Assembly: GCA_963971535.1 (NCBI GenBank)
Contig: OZ020589.1
Location: 82,980,860-83,044,859, forward strand
From: Notolepis coatsorum
Lineage: Eukaryota > Chordata > Actinopteri > Aulopiformes > Paralepididae
Reading direction: 5' to 3'
Length of the DNA stretch: 64,000 nucleotides
Position 1 is the stretch's first letter. Each line of letters opens with the position of its first letter. A program made the translations under genes and the position numbers. This document shows, in pieces, positions 43,705 to 55,581 of this stretch. The notes under the pieces are model-generated. The model worked only from the letters and a program-made list of their open reading frames with translations. It was not told where the DNA came from and ran no database searches.

Positions 43705-46306
43705 TCAGAGTGATTCGTCTGGCCCTCTTGATGGATTCACCGGGCCATAGTTCTCACTCGGGTGCTGGCCTTGGTTTGGGCCTTGGTTTTCATTCTGGGT
43801 CTGGCTTTGGTTTGAGCCTTGGTTCCGCCAATTTCCACCTTTTCTCCTGTTGTTCCATCGAGGTCCCCCTCTTGTGGGCTGAGGACGGTACTCTCCTCCT
43901 CGGGGTTGATATCCTTGGTCACAGTCCCTAGACATATGCCCGAAATTTCCGCACGGCCAACACTCCACTGACCCTGGCTGAGGTCTGGATCCATTCGATC
44001 CTCCTCTTTGACGTTCATTCCCTCCTCGGAACTGCCCGTTCGCTCCCCTCTGGCTCTGTTGTTGTTCTGGCGCAGGACCCCCCTGTGTCCCCAACTGACC
44101 CCGTCTCTGGTCATTTGGTTTCCCGTTGGAGCCCATCTCCCCTCTTGGTTGTGGGGACTGGACTAAGGCTTGGAGGTATTCCACTATCTTCCCTGCATCG
44201 GTTGGCTGTTGATACAGGATCCTTCGGTGTTGTTCCGCATCCTTATCCTTTTTGTTTTGCTCCCTCTTCCGATATAGGTCAACTTGATGGGCCACATTAT
44301 CAGTATAATAGTTTAGGGGGAGGCTTGACAGAGACACCACCTCAGCCAGTTTTTGCCTCACCTCCATGGGGAGGCCGTTTTCAATCTTTCCTCTTAGCAC
44401 GGCTTCCCACAGGGGGTCCTGTTCTACATCCTGGCCAGTTGTATCCCTCCAGGCGGCGTAGGCTTTTTGTACATACTGCCTAGGGTGGGTGTCCCCCAGG
44501 GTACCAATGTGGATTTGGTCTGGGTGCATCTTGGTCGGGTAGGTTTCTCAGAGGGCCAGCCACAGTACTCCCCTGTGCCTGTACGAACAGGTCCGCATCC
44601 TGCGCTCCAGTCCCCACATGGTTTCCCATGCCAGCCTTCTCCAGTACTTTTTCCATGCCCGCTTTTCCCATCACGGTTGACAATAGTCTTTTTACATCCC
44701 CCATCGCCATCTCTTGGCGGATCATTAGTTCCTCCAATTTGGCAATCCACGGATTGGCCCCATTCTGGAGGGGCGGCAATTTCTCAGATACTTGAGTCAT
44801 GTCGGACGCCTTCCAGGGGTGATATTCCAAGTCCTGTCCTCTTATTATCACGGGAGCTATTTTGACGGGGGCCTGGTTGTGGGGTTGAAGACTTTTCGTC
44901 TTTGATCTGGTCACCATTCCACTCCTCACGTCCTCTTCCATCTTCTCAAGGGCCTTTTTCTGCTCTTCTTTTTTGGCTTCCAGGACCTGTCGTTTTCTCT
45001 CAACCTTTTCCCATATCGCGCTGATCGTTTTATACTCCTGCGTATCTTTGCTCTCTTTGTTGTCTTTGTCATTTACCCGCACTGCTATTGCGACATGGTC
45101 ATTGCTCAATTCCAAGAGCTGCTGGTCTATGTCTACCAGAGCGTCCCTTATCCTTACCATCTCCTGGACAAGTTCAATACCCTGTGAGGAAGACATTTTT
45201 AAATCAGATTCCTTACCTCTTAGTGCTGTTTCGGATTTTCCCTCTCGACTTCCCGTTTCTGTTGATATATCCATTCTCGTGGATGTTTCGTGTTTCTTCA
45301 TCAGCGCCCACTCGGCTAGCGTGCTGCCAACCGGGGAACTGTTTCTTATTTCATACCGGCTGGAATCACTTGAGGGGGGGCGACCTCTTTGATACTCGCT
45401 CTGGCAGTCAGACGAGTCTGGGGTGGGGCCGTGTCTTTCCATTAGCTTTTCCCACTTTTTCCGTGATACCATCTCCTCATATTTGCTTTGTCCTTCCACT
45501 TCAGCCGTACGGATCTTCCTGGCTACTTCCGACATATATCCAGTCTTTTCCCCTTGATGCTGTGAGGGCACATATTCCCTCTCTGAACAAGTCAAGGGTT
45601 GAATGTCTTGTGGCTCAGGTGTCAGGTGAATTTCTGTTCTTGCTTGTCCCGACTCTCTATTCCCCCGATCGTCTGTTAAATGATAAGGGCTGCTCATTTG
45701 TATTACAGGCAGAATAGGGTACACTCGTTCCCCATTCCTACTGTCATATGGTGGGGGTGCTAAAGCTCCCTCGACTCTTACCTGTTCTACTCTTGGGTGG
45801 GACACTGGGGTGAGTGAGGCTACCTGAGCTGCACTTTGGACGATGACAGTTGTTGTGTTAGGGGCCAGGGGAGTTATGGTGACCGGGACTACCTCCTCTG
45901 CTGGTTTGGCCGCTTCATTGACAGTTGCACTGCCCTTCTGGTCACTATTTCTCCTCTCTGCCTCCCGTGCGTAGGATTCTATCATCGTAGTTTCTTGCAG
46001 AAGTTTCTTTGCCCTTGCCTTTTCACTCCCGTGGTGTTTGTATGTCTTAATTAGCACTCTTATGTCAGCTATTAGCTCCAAATCAAAAGAACCTTCGATG
46101 GGCCAAGGGTTTGTAAGATGTTCCCATATTTTGTTCCATTTTTTCGATATTCTATCGACTTTTTCCAAATAATATGTGTTATCTTTTGTGTGGGGGTGAC
46201 TGTTGGTGATAACCTGTACTGGACTTTCTTCTATCCAACCAATTAGGGTCGACCTATCTGAGTGGGTTGCGACTTCCATTTTCCTATATGAGATCTTATT
46301 TCCCAT
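43705..46306 (-). pseudogene. Gag region of the provirus
   Basis: It starts MGNKISYRKMEVATHS; the MGNK start suggests N-myristoylation of a matrix domain (WIEESPVQVITNSHPHTKDN, WNKIWEHLTNPWPIEGSFD). A Pro-rich stretch and a long charged helix (KVERKRQVLEAKKEEQKKAL) follow, then a capsid C-terminal part (YVQKAYAAWRDTTGQDVEQD, LPMEVRQKLAEVVSLSSL) and a nucleocapsid with one CCHC knuckle (CWPCGNFGHMSRDC) and Gly/Arg/Asn/Gln-rich tail. A single knuckle recalls gamma/epsilon-type gags. Fossil. Confidence 0.88.
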
Positions 46307-47262
46307 TTACTAGAGCTCCCCTTTCCTTTTGATTTTGTAACAATGGCAACAGGCAAAAAAGTGTTTTCTGTATTCCCTGTCTAAATGTAGGTGTCTATGC
46401 TTTTTGTGACTGACTCCTACTCGGACAGCCAATAGTGGCACTGTAGGCCCTACCTATTCTCTTCTGTCCCTTTTTCACCTGAAATTCCTATTCTTACCCG
46501 ATTTGTGGTGTTCCGTGGGCCCAATGGAACTGCTGGAGATCAGAGCACACAAAAGACAACAGTTCTTGTTAATTTATCAACTGGACTTGTACTTTACTCT
46601 GTCTTTATAATCAAATTTTTTGAGAGGTTCTTTTCATTAACTGCATGAGTTTCTTTTTACTTCCTTCATACAATTTTTAAAAACGAGATATTTGTAATTG
46701 ATACATGTGTTTGATGTCGCCAGTTTCTACTCCCTGATTTTCTTCCCGTTCGATCTCCGTCAACACACTGGGTTCCTATTTTTGTCGAATCTCGGCTCTC
46801 CACTATTCCTCCTTGATTCTACTCCAATTCTGATATCCCTCGGGAAACAAAAACATCTTGATTAGTCTTTCATTACATACATTCTTTCATATTTTTTCCA
46901 TTATTCAGTACCATTCCCCCCAGGGGACACTCGTCATCCAGACTCGTGTCCACGAGAGATAATCTAAAGAATGCATCGGACACCGCGCCCTGCACGCCGT
47001 GAGGTGTCAGCCCCTGTTTTCTGAAGAGTCCATAACAGACCCTCCACATAGGTCAGAACACACCCCACCACAGGTACAAAGCAGTCAGCATCCAAGCATC
47101 TTATCCCACCATCCAAGCTATCATCCCCAGAATCCAGTGCCCTGCCGGACAGCCATGCATAACCGACCGGACCCAACACCGAACCCTGGGTACACAGCTC
47201 CATATAATACAGTCATCACTCACGTACCTACTATGGGAAAAATAAAATTGCATACACATCCA
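45253..47262 (-). repeat. Internal 2.0-kb tandem duplication of the provirus, copy 1
   Basis: A 2010-bp unit repeated at 47271-49280 (offset 2018), separated by eight extra bases. It spans the end of env, the env-gag spacer and about the first 350 codons of gag. I saw only about ten differences between copies. Confidence 0.93.
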
Positions 47263-47270
47263 TACAACCA

Positions 47271-49280
47271 ACGTTTCTGTTGATATATCCATTCTCGTGG
47301 ATGTTTCGTGTTTCTTCATCAGCGCCCACTCGGCTAGCGTGCTGCCAACCGGGGAACTGTTTCTTATTTCATACCGGCTGGAATCACTTGAGGGGGGGCG
47401 ACCTCTTTGATACTTGCTCTGGCAGTCAGACGAGTCTGGGGTGGGGCCGTGTTTTTCCATTAGCTTTTCCCACTTTTTCCGTGATACCATCTCCTCATAT
47501 TTGCTTTGTCCTTCCACTTCAGCCGTACGGATCTTCCTGGCTACTTCCGACATATATCCAGTCTTTTCCCCTTGATGCTGTGAGGGCACATATTCCCTCT
47601 CTGAACAAGTCAAGGGTTGAATGTCTTGTGGCTCAGGTGTCAGGTGAATTTCTGTTCTTGCTTGTCCCGACTCTCTATTCCCCCGATCGTCTGTTAAATG
47701 ATAAGGGCTGCTCATTTGTATTACAGGCAGAATAGGGTACACTCGTTCCCCATTCCTACTGTCATATGGTGGGGGTGCTAAAGCTCCCTCGACTCTTACC
47801 TGTTCTACTCTTGGGTGGGACACTGGGGTGAGTGAGGCTACCTGAGCTGCACTTTGGACGATGACAGTTGTTGTGTTAGGGGCCAGGGGAGTTATGGTGA
47901 CCGGGACTACCTCCTCTGCTGGTTTGGCCGCTTCATTGACAGTTGCACTGCCCTTCTGGTCACTATTTCTCCTCTCGGCCTCCTGTGCGTAGGATTCTAT
48001 CATCGTAGTTTCTTGCAGAAGTTTCTTTGCCCTTGCCTTTTCACTCCCGTGGTGTTTGTATGTCTTAATTAGCACTCTTATGTCAGCTATTAGCTCCAAA
48101 TCAAAAGAACCTTCGATGGGCCAAGGGTTTGTAAGATGTTCCCATATTTTGTTCCATTTTTTCGATATTCTATTGACTTTTTCCAAATAATATGTGTTAT
48201 CTTTTGTGTGGGGGTGACTGTTGGCGATAACCTGTACTGGACTTTCTTCTATCCAACCAATTAGGGTCGACCTATCTGAGTGGGTTGCGACTTCCATTTT
48301 CCTATATGAGATCTTATTTCCCATTTACTAGAGCTCCCCTTTCCTTTTGATTTTGTAACAATGGCAACAGGCAAAAAAGTGTTTTCTGTATTCCCTGTCT
48401 AAATGTAGGTGTCTATGCTTTTTGTGACTGACTCCTACTCGGACAGCCAATAGTGGCACTGTAGGCCCTACCTATTCTCTTCTGTCCCTTTTTCACCTGA
48501 AATTCCTATTCTTACCTGATTTGTGGTGTTCCGCGGGCCCAATGGAACTGCTGGAGATCAGAGCACACAAAAGACAACAGTTCTTGTTAATTTATCAACT
48601 GGACTTGTACTTTACTCTGTCTTTATAATCACATTTTTTGAGAGGTTCTTTTCATTAACTGCATGAGTTTCTTTTTACTTCCTTCATACAATTTTTAAAA
48701 ACGAGATATTTGTAATTGATACATGTGTTTGATGTCGCCAGTTTCTACTCCCTGATTTTCTTCCCGTTCGATCTCCGTCAACACACTGGGTTCCTATTTT
48801 TGTCGAATCTCGGCTCTCCACTATTCCTCCTTGATTCTACTCCAATTCTGATATCCCTCGGGAAACAAAAACATCTTGATTAGTCTTTCATTACATACAT
48901 TCTTTCATATTTTTTCCATTATTCAGTACCATTCCCCCCAGGGGACACTCGTCATCCAGACTCGTGTCCACGAGAGATAATCTAAAGAATGCATCGGACA
49001 CCGCGCCCTGCACGCCGTGAGGTGTCAGCCCCTGTTTTCTGAAGAGTCCATAACAGACCCTCCACATAGGTCAGAACACACCCCACCACAGGTACAAAGC
49101 AGTCAGCATCCAAGCATCTTATCCCACCATCCAAGCTATCATCCCCAGAATCCAGTGCCCTGCCGGACGGCCATGCATAACCGATCGGACCCAACACCGA
49201 ACCCTGGGTACACAGCTCCATATAATACAGTCATCACTCACGTACCTACTATGGGAAAAATAAAATTGCATACACATCCA
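47271..49280 (-). repeat. Internal 2.0-kb tandem duplication of the provirus, copy 2
   Basis: Carries an extra gag start (MGNKISYRKM at 48324) that runs to about 47280 and then meets the duplicated env-end sequence. Near-identity with copy 1 suggests a recent event or an assembly artefact. Confidence 0.93.
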
Positions 49281-50580
49281 CTCGGCATCAACGGGACGCC
49301 CACATCCGCCCGGCCCCCCTCCGCGTCATCCCTTACTATCATCATCGCAAACGCAGGTGCCGCCGAGCAGTGTGACCTCTCAATCGCAGGACCAGCCGCG
49401 CAGAGAGTCCTGAATATATACATAATACACACCTTGATCACAGCCACACAGACAACTATAACTGCAAACATCACCACGGCATAAAACAGATACTTAACAA
49501 CAGACCACCCCACATAGCCCAGTTGTACATGACCCCAGTCATCCCATGAGTCCTCCCGAGAGTCATGCATATCCCTAGTAATGTTCTTCAAATGCTCAAT
49601 TACGGCTGGCAAACCCATTTCATCATTGGCTGGTATGAATGTGCAGCACTCCTGACCAATCAACGCACACGTGCCCCCCGACGCCGCCAATAGGAAGTCC
49701 ATAGCTGCTCTCGTCTGCAACTCCATCAGTCGTAAGGACCGTAACTCCTGAGCCTCCAGGCTCAAGCCCCTCGCTGTCGTGGCAGCCATGTCCTCAAACA
49801 ATTTAGCCAAATGATCCAGTTCTCCCATGTTTGCATATGCCCCATACCAGGGAAAAAATGGTCCGCATCCCGTGTCTTCTTTGTCTTGGGAAACGCCGGC
49901 AAAACATCAGACACCCTCATAGCCGGTACTAAGTAACCCAACGCACATCTTCCCCTCCAGTCAATTGGCAACGAGGCATACGCAAATTCACCACAAATCC
50001 AAAACGCCCCAGGCGGAGCTGGCGCCTCTGAATCCCTGCCCCAGACCCCATTATCCCCCAGGCAGCCGTCCAAGTACCCCACGACTTTACCATTCGATTT
50101 ACCCTCCACACACTTCTCAAACCCTGCCGACCTATATGCTATTGGAATGGGGCCAGTGTCTAACAGCCCACCTATCTTCATTTTATTCTTCATTAACCCC
50201 TGCCCCAGATATCTCTCAATCCTTTCCGATCCCACCCCGTTACACAGGTCAGGGGTAGGCAAATCCTTTAACACGTTGGCATGACACTTCGTTATAGGGT
50301 GTGCAATCAGAGGAAGGCCCGCGGCGGCCGCCTGTGGGGACAGGCCGCACACATAGCAATCTGATTTATTAGCTACCTTCGCCACCGCCCTTGCCATCCC
50401 CAGAAACAGATTACCGTGACGGTCTGGCAGCAACCGTTTACCCACTACCACCACCTCTGGCAGCTCAGGCTGTCGGAGTGGAACATATAGCATCATGCTA
50501 GCCAACATACACAACCAAACCATTGATATAGCACACCCCAAAAGCACCCGCCTTCTACTTTCACTCAAACCAGGAACCAT
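49238..50580 (-). pseudogene. Retroviral-type envelope region (surface and transmembrane parts)
   Basis: The 5' part begins MVPGLSESRRRVLLGC with a hydrophobic signal-like segment (ISMVWLCMLASMMLYV) and ends with FWICGEFAYASLPIDW and RGRCALGYLVPAMRV, a block typical of surface subunits near the SU/TM junction. The 3' part has a heptad-rich helix, MELQTRAAMDFLLAASGG, then CALIGQECC, the CX6CC motif of gamma-type transmembrane subunits, and a membrane span (YLFYAVVMFAVIVVCVAVI). The surface part is short for the family. It lies 5' of gag, which is not the order of any retrovirus genus I know. Fossil; not intact. Confidence 0.88.
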
Positions 50581-50749
50581 GTTGAGTGTTCCGTCCTCCT
50601 CCGCGTTCCTCCTTCACCGGCGCGTGTCCTAATATGTCCTGCAACCCCCACAAACAACAACATGTCTTTATAACAACACGCCCCACAGCCAACAGCCTAC
50701 TGAAGTGAGGACCCCAATTTAAAACAGAGAGGCAGGACGCACCGGAACC

Positions 50750-51660
50750 CCTGAAGGGTAGGAGAGAGGGCGTACCAGAACTAAAGGGAGGCCAAGAGAG
50801 GAAAGGGCTAGGGGGGGTAGGTGTAGGGGAGACTAGGGAGGGAAGAGGGAGGTCAGGGCAGGAGAGAGGGGCAGGTTTAGGGAAGGCAGGGCAGGACCAG
50901 GGACTAGGGTAGGCCAGGGCAGGTCTAAGGGATTGGGGTCGACTAGGGTAGGTTAGGGGAAGCTAGGGAAGGTTTAAGGGATTAGGAGAGAGGGGCAGGT
51001 TAGGGGAGGCAGGGTAGAGAGTAGGTCAGGGGAAGCAGGGGAAGCTATGGAAGGCTTAAGGGATTAGGAGAGAGGGGCAGGTTAGGGGAGGCAGGGAAGG
51101 AGGGGGGAGAAAGAGAGGGAAAGTAAGGGAGAGAGAGAGGGAAAGAGGGAGGGAGAGAGAGAGAGAGGGGGGGGGGGGAAGAGGGAGGGGGGGGGGGCAG
51201 GTGGTGAGTGAGTGAAGGAGGGAGGGAGAGAGAGAGTGGAGAAAGGGAGGTAGCGAGAGAGAGGAGGGAGGGAGAGAGAGAGAGAGAGGGGGGGTGAGTG
51301 AAGGAGTGAGGGAGAGAGAGAGGGGGGTAGGGAGAGAGAGGGGGGGGGGTGAGTGAATGAGGGAGGGACAGAGAGAGAGTGGGGGGGTGAGTGAAGGAGG
51401 GAGGGAGAGAGAGAGAGGGGGGTAGGGAGAGAGAGGGAGAGAGAGAGAGAGGGGGGGGGTGAGGAAGGGAAGAGAGGGAGGGAGAGAGAGAGAGAGGGGG
51501 GGTGAGTGAAGGAGGGAGGGAGATAGAGAGGGGTAGGGAGAGAGAGAGAGAGAGAGAGAGAGAGGAGGGGGTGAGTGAAGGAGGGAGGGAGAGAGAGAGA
51601 GAGGGGGGGTGAGGAAGGGAGGAAAAGTAAGAGAGGGAGGGAGAGCGAGAGAGAGAGAGG
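50750..51660 (-). repeat. 900-nt homopurine/homopyrimidine tract upstream of env
   Basis: GGGAGGGAGAGAGAGAGGGG-type purine repeats on the plus strand, so pyrimidine-rich (CTCTCCCTCC) in the sense of the provirus. Units of about 45-60 bases containing GGTGAGTGAAGGAGGGAGG recur. The Ser-Leu-Pro frame across it is repeat read-through. Confidence 0.9.
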
Positions 51661-52309
51661 GGTCCTAAAAGAGGGACATATATCGACACGTCCGTGGCTT
51701 CCAAAACGTCACCACTGCCCATTAATCTAACCATACCGCCAACGTAATAAGCCACAAACGACATAAACGAACTGCACCAGCTAAACACCTCCTGTATCTA
51801 CCCCAGGATGGCAGTCCAAATGATGCCTCCACCGCCCCCTAGCGCAGTTCCAACCACATCGCTTTGAAAAAATGAACCCCTTACAATGGCTACCCCTTGC
51901 CCCATCTAAAATGGCGACCACGGCGCTCCACCTAAGACGGCCGCGCACCGCGAGACATCCCGAGAATCCCCTCAAGCCACGTAGGCAGCAGGACGGGAGC
52001 CCTAGGCATGAATCTGGTGCCACCCAGTGTACTTTTAACCACATACCACCCATTCTGCTCGCTCGCTTCACACACCACACATATCGTCCTTTCAAGCCAG
52101 TGCGCATGCGCAAATCTCTCATACGGCCTACCAATTCAATTTAACCATTATTATCTTTCGTACTGCGGCCCACACCACGCATTCAGCATTAATACTAACA
52201 TTAGCCAATACTGCAATTCACACGACGCATTCAACATCAATGATAATTCAGTTACACTGTAATACCATCCCATTCACAACATACAGTATTGAATAACCCT
52301 AGCAACATA

Positions 52310-52575
52310 TTAGCACGCAGCCAGCCAGTCGCTAGCCACGGCTAGCGGGCCATATAGCATGTAGCTAGTTAGCCGCTTAGCTACGACGAGCGGCCTACTA
52401 CACACCTAATAGCCTACGAGCTACGACGAGCGGAACATATTAGCACACAGCTAGATAGCCGCTTAGCTACGACTAGCGGGCCATATAGCATGTAGCTAGT
52501 TAGCCGCTTAGCTACGACTAGCGGCCTACTACACACCTAATAGCCTACGAGCTACGACGAGCGGTCTATAATGTC
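52310..52575. repeat. GCTAGC/TTAGC-rich tandem repeat in the leader
   Basis: AGCATGTAGCTAGTTAGCCG...CTACGACTAGCGG recurs about every 125 bp (52354, 52486), and GAGCTACGACGAGCGG recurs too. Confidence 0.85.
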
Positions 52576-53966
52576 GAAGCAACTTTAATCTCAATATAAG
52601 CGCTAGTGTACAGATTTAATCCCTTATTTTATTAATCAATGTACAATATAACAATAAGTCCTTATGTTATGTCAGTCATTCCTAACCTCTAACAGTCATT
52701 CAAACATACACATTATTGATAAAATTCAAACATCCATTCAGATTTTGATCTCATGCTATTGTTATCAGAGCGCCCGCGCGGCCATCTTTAAAGATTCACA
52801 TTCTATGTTACAATTTTCAATAGCTTCCGCGCGTCCATTTTCAATTTGCTCAAGCGCATTATTATACTATAACCGCAAAGGACGTTTACCTTGCAAAGAG
52901 CATATTGAAACGAATATTTTTACTAATCGCTTTTTTTAATCGCCGTCGCAGGCCGAGACAGTGGAATTGGGCATCCAGGCGAGCATGCCCTCTCAGGATA
53001 TGTACCGAATATTTAACCTGTTTTGAACTCGCTTTCTCAGGGCCAGCCAGGCAATTCGATCCCCCTAACCAAGCTCTAACACGGCCAGATTATGGTAGGA
53101 TAGCTGCTACGTTTAGTAAAAAATCCCCGCCTGTAGAAACACCGGGTATCGGCTAGACCGAACGAACCTCTAAGCTAATTGCATGCTCACCCAAAACTCA
53201 GCCGCCGTCCGCCTATCCCCACCATCTGGGAACCCCGCGACTCGCAACGAACTATACCATATTAGCACCCTCTAACATAACCACCCTTTCCCGCGGCCTG
53301 CAACGGTGTTGAACTGAAACCTGGAAACTCCATTCGCATTCTTGCCGACGTCCTGTACCCCTGCTTTCTGTCGCTTGAGAGGCGCCAGTAAACAAAGGCA
53401 CGGCGTTAGCCCTGCAATCGCAAATATCAAGGCCCACTCACCGTATACAGAACACGAAAAACACAACTCATCACTACACACCCTGGAAGACGACCCACGA
53501 TTGACTGAGCTAGCCGGGGCCAGTCATATCCAGAGCTGCACACTAATGTACCTACCCATCACATAGATAATTTAGCAGTGATCAAACGCTATTTATCCAG
53601 TGCGGCACGTCCCCTTCTATTGAAGCGGAATACCTTGAACCCCCCGCTTCAAATCGATGCTCCCAATATGATAAACGAATGTTACGAATCCCCATTATAA
53701 TCATTGCGCCCACCAAGAACCCTGCGACTGCCACGGAGCCCCGGCGGGCGTCCTCAGCAAGACTATTGAGTCATACATCTCTAATGCAACCCCCGTTCGA
53801 CCTGAACGCCTCGTACTTTCATTCATCACGGCCCCGTGTTCACTCACCTGTTCTCTTTGTAGATTCGCAGGAGACTGTCGTGATGAGTTTCCCAGGCACC
53901 GATTAGCCGAGAGTCAGAAGAAAAAAAATTCCTGGCGCATCAGGACAAGGGTCAAGACACCACTTT

Positions 53967-55355
53967 GAAGTCACAAAGGAGCTATATTCTGTTCTGATTA
54001 ATCAGAACTGGCCTGCTCTGCGTTGTGTATTATCCCTTAAAAGCCCTATGTACTTTCAAAAACCAGCTAAGTGGTTTAAAGCGACGACAAAGAGACAGCG
54101 GTTGGAAAAAGGAGTCAGAGAGGAAGTTATTGTAAGGATCCGGTTTTAATGGAATCCCAACGTTAATAACAAAAGATTTGAATGAAAAACAATGCAATGA
54201 AACCCAATCATGCCCGATACTGTGCCATCGACCATGAGTTTCAGACTAAAATTCACTTAAATTAAAAGAATCTCTCTCGCCTCCTCCTTGTTGGTTCGCT
54301 GGTGCTCGTCTCAACGCGTCGTCGTCCTTCTCGTCCAGTAGGGGAAAAGCAAGCTTCTGGTCGTGTTGTTTACTGTTGTGTTTTTCTCTGTCTCTGAACC
54401 GCTCACTTTAAAGACTAACTCCTCCCCCAGCATTACATCAGGAAGGGCGGACCTTTCTATGAGAGAGAGAGCTTCCAATTGGAGGACCAGTGTGGCGGTC
54501 GTTTTTAGCCCACCCACACTTTTGATTGGGTGAACCTAGGTAGCAGCCTTTTTAGCTTATCTACCAGGATATGTCCTTATTAAGGCATAGGTTGGCTCTT
54601 AATAGCCTGACGGAAATGCCCTTATAAAGGCATAGGTTGGCTCTTAATAGCCTGACTGTGTATTGCTGTTTAGAAGATTCTTCAGTGTTTGTTCATAGTT
54701 AAACTATATATTTCTGAAGTTAGTTTGCCCGCTTGGCAGAAATGTGTCTAAACAAATGTTTCTCTATTGATTGTTCAAGATTAACAAGACTATACGTGAG
54801 GGTAAATGTGTGTCATTCTCTGAGTCATATCACTAAGTATTTATCCGTTTTTGCTTGCTTATCTAGCATAAGAGTCCTATAGTCCAAATGTTTGTGAAGC
54901 CACCTGGCCACCGTCTGTTTGAGGTGTTGGTCTCCCCCACCATAGAGAGAGGGGGGTAGGTGGGTATTTCCACTCCGCCTGGCGGGTGTTTCTTCCTGTT
55001 CCTGATTGTTCTATTGAGACTGGTTCACTATAGCCGGCTATAAATCAACATCATATCTATTCAGAATCTATCTTTAACTTGCCAACAGGATCTTGGGACC
55101 TTTGATATGCTAAGTTACTCTGTCCCCCGGCCTAGGCTGTGTTTACTATTGCAGAGAGACTGCCTGAGTATCGTCCTTTTACAACTCTGTGTTAATCCAA
55201 CCTGTGTCCCCTCCACCCCTCCTCTTCAGGCGGGGGTTGGAGACGCCGCTTGAATCAGAATGTGTGATGCACTGTTACCATGTTCAACAACGACTCTGTA
55301 GCGGACGGCAGCCCTGTACATAGGTTATACATTTTGCTTGGGAAATTCCACCACA
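53967..55355 (-). repeat. 5' LTR of the provirus
   Basis: Same sequence as 37226-38617 with around fifteen differences and one short length difference by eye. It shares the internal 44-bp tandem (54588, 54632). Confidence 0.95.
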
Positions 55356-55581
55356 CATGCTAAGGTCCTGCGATAGTGCAATACAATGTTAGCTACAGAT
55401 GAGACACTGGGTCTTATGTACACTACTATACAATGCTATACTATACAATCTACATTTATACTATGTGTCCTTATGCTAACTTGCTATATCCATCTATTTA
55501 CTATACAAGAACCACTCCCGTTCTTGCTAAAGCGACTGTTAGTGTGTGAGCGTATACAGTGTGTGTGTGTTATATGTGTGC

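Larger units (their letters stand above)
50581..53966 (-). other. Long 5' leader of the provirus
   Basis: About 3.4 kb between the 5'LTR and env with no recognised protein. Just inside the LTR (minus strand) is a TGGTGTCTTGACCC sequence in primer-binding position; I could not match it confidently to a tRNA. It contains GCTAGC-rich repeats (52310-52570) and a ~900-nt one-sided pyrimidine tract next to env (50750-51660). Confidence 0.7.
37226..55355 (-). mobile_element. 18.1-kb retrovirus-like provirus with env upstream of gag
   Basis: LTRs of about 1.39 kb at 37226-38617 (3') and 53967-55355 (5'), TG...CA on the minus strand, with CATG duplicated outside. Order on the minus strand: 5'LTR, 3.4-kb leader, env (50580-49238), a duplicated segment carrying a second gag start, gag (46306-43705), protease, RT, RNase H, integrase, 3'LTR. 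Only about 560 bp separate integrase from the 3'LTR and nothing env-like is there. The proteins are retrovirus-like: myristoylation-type MGNK gag start, CCHC, YMDD RT, CX6CC transmembrane subunit. The LTRs differ by roughly 1% by eye, which suggests about 0.5-3 million years under usual vertebrate neutral rates (assumed). It is broken in several places and carries a SINE. Confidence 0.9.

Noticed and set aside
45088-45717. 209-residue plus-strand frame
   Set aside because: Antisense shadow of the gag region; its duplicate at 47280-47735 is likewise antisense.
51045-51788. 247-residue Ser/Leu/Pro-rich minus-strand frame
   Set aside because: Translation of the pyrimidine tract in the provirus leader; no non-repeat domain.
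52905-53156. Plus-strand frame containing PARQFDPPNQALTRPDYG, reminiscent of the RQFDP exon at 60.4 kb
   Set aside because: The similarity is limited to a handful of residues, it lies antisense in the provirus leader, and it is best taken as chance.
37226-55355. Two tandem proviruses sharing a middle LTR as the cause of env before gag
   Set aside because: No LTR-like sequence lies between env and gag, and the outer LTRs have a matching CATG duplication; the idea is not excluded if a middle LTR was lost, but nothing in the sequence shows it.
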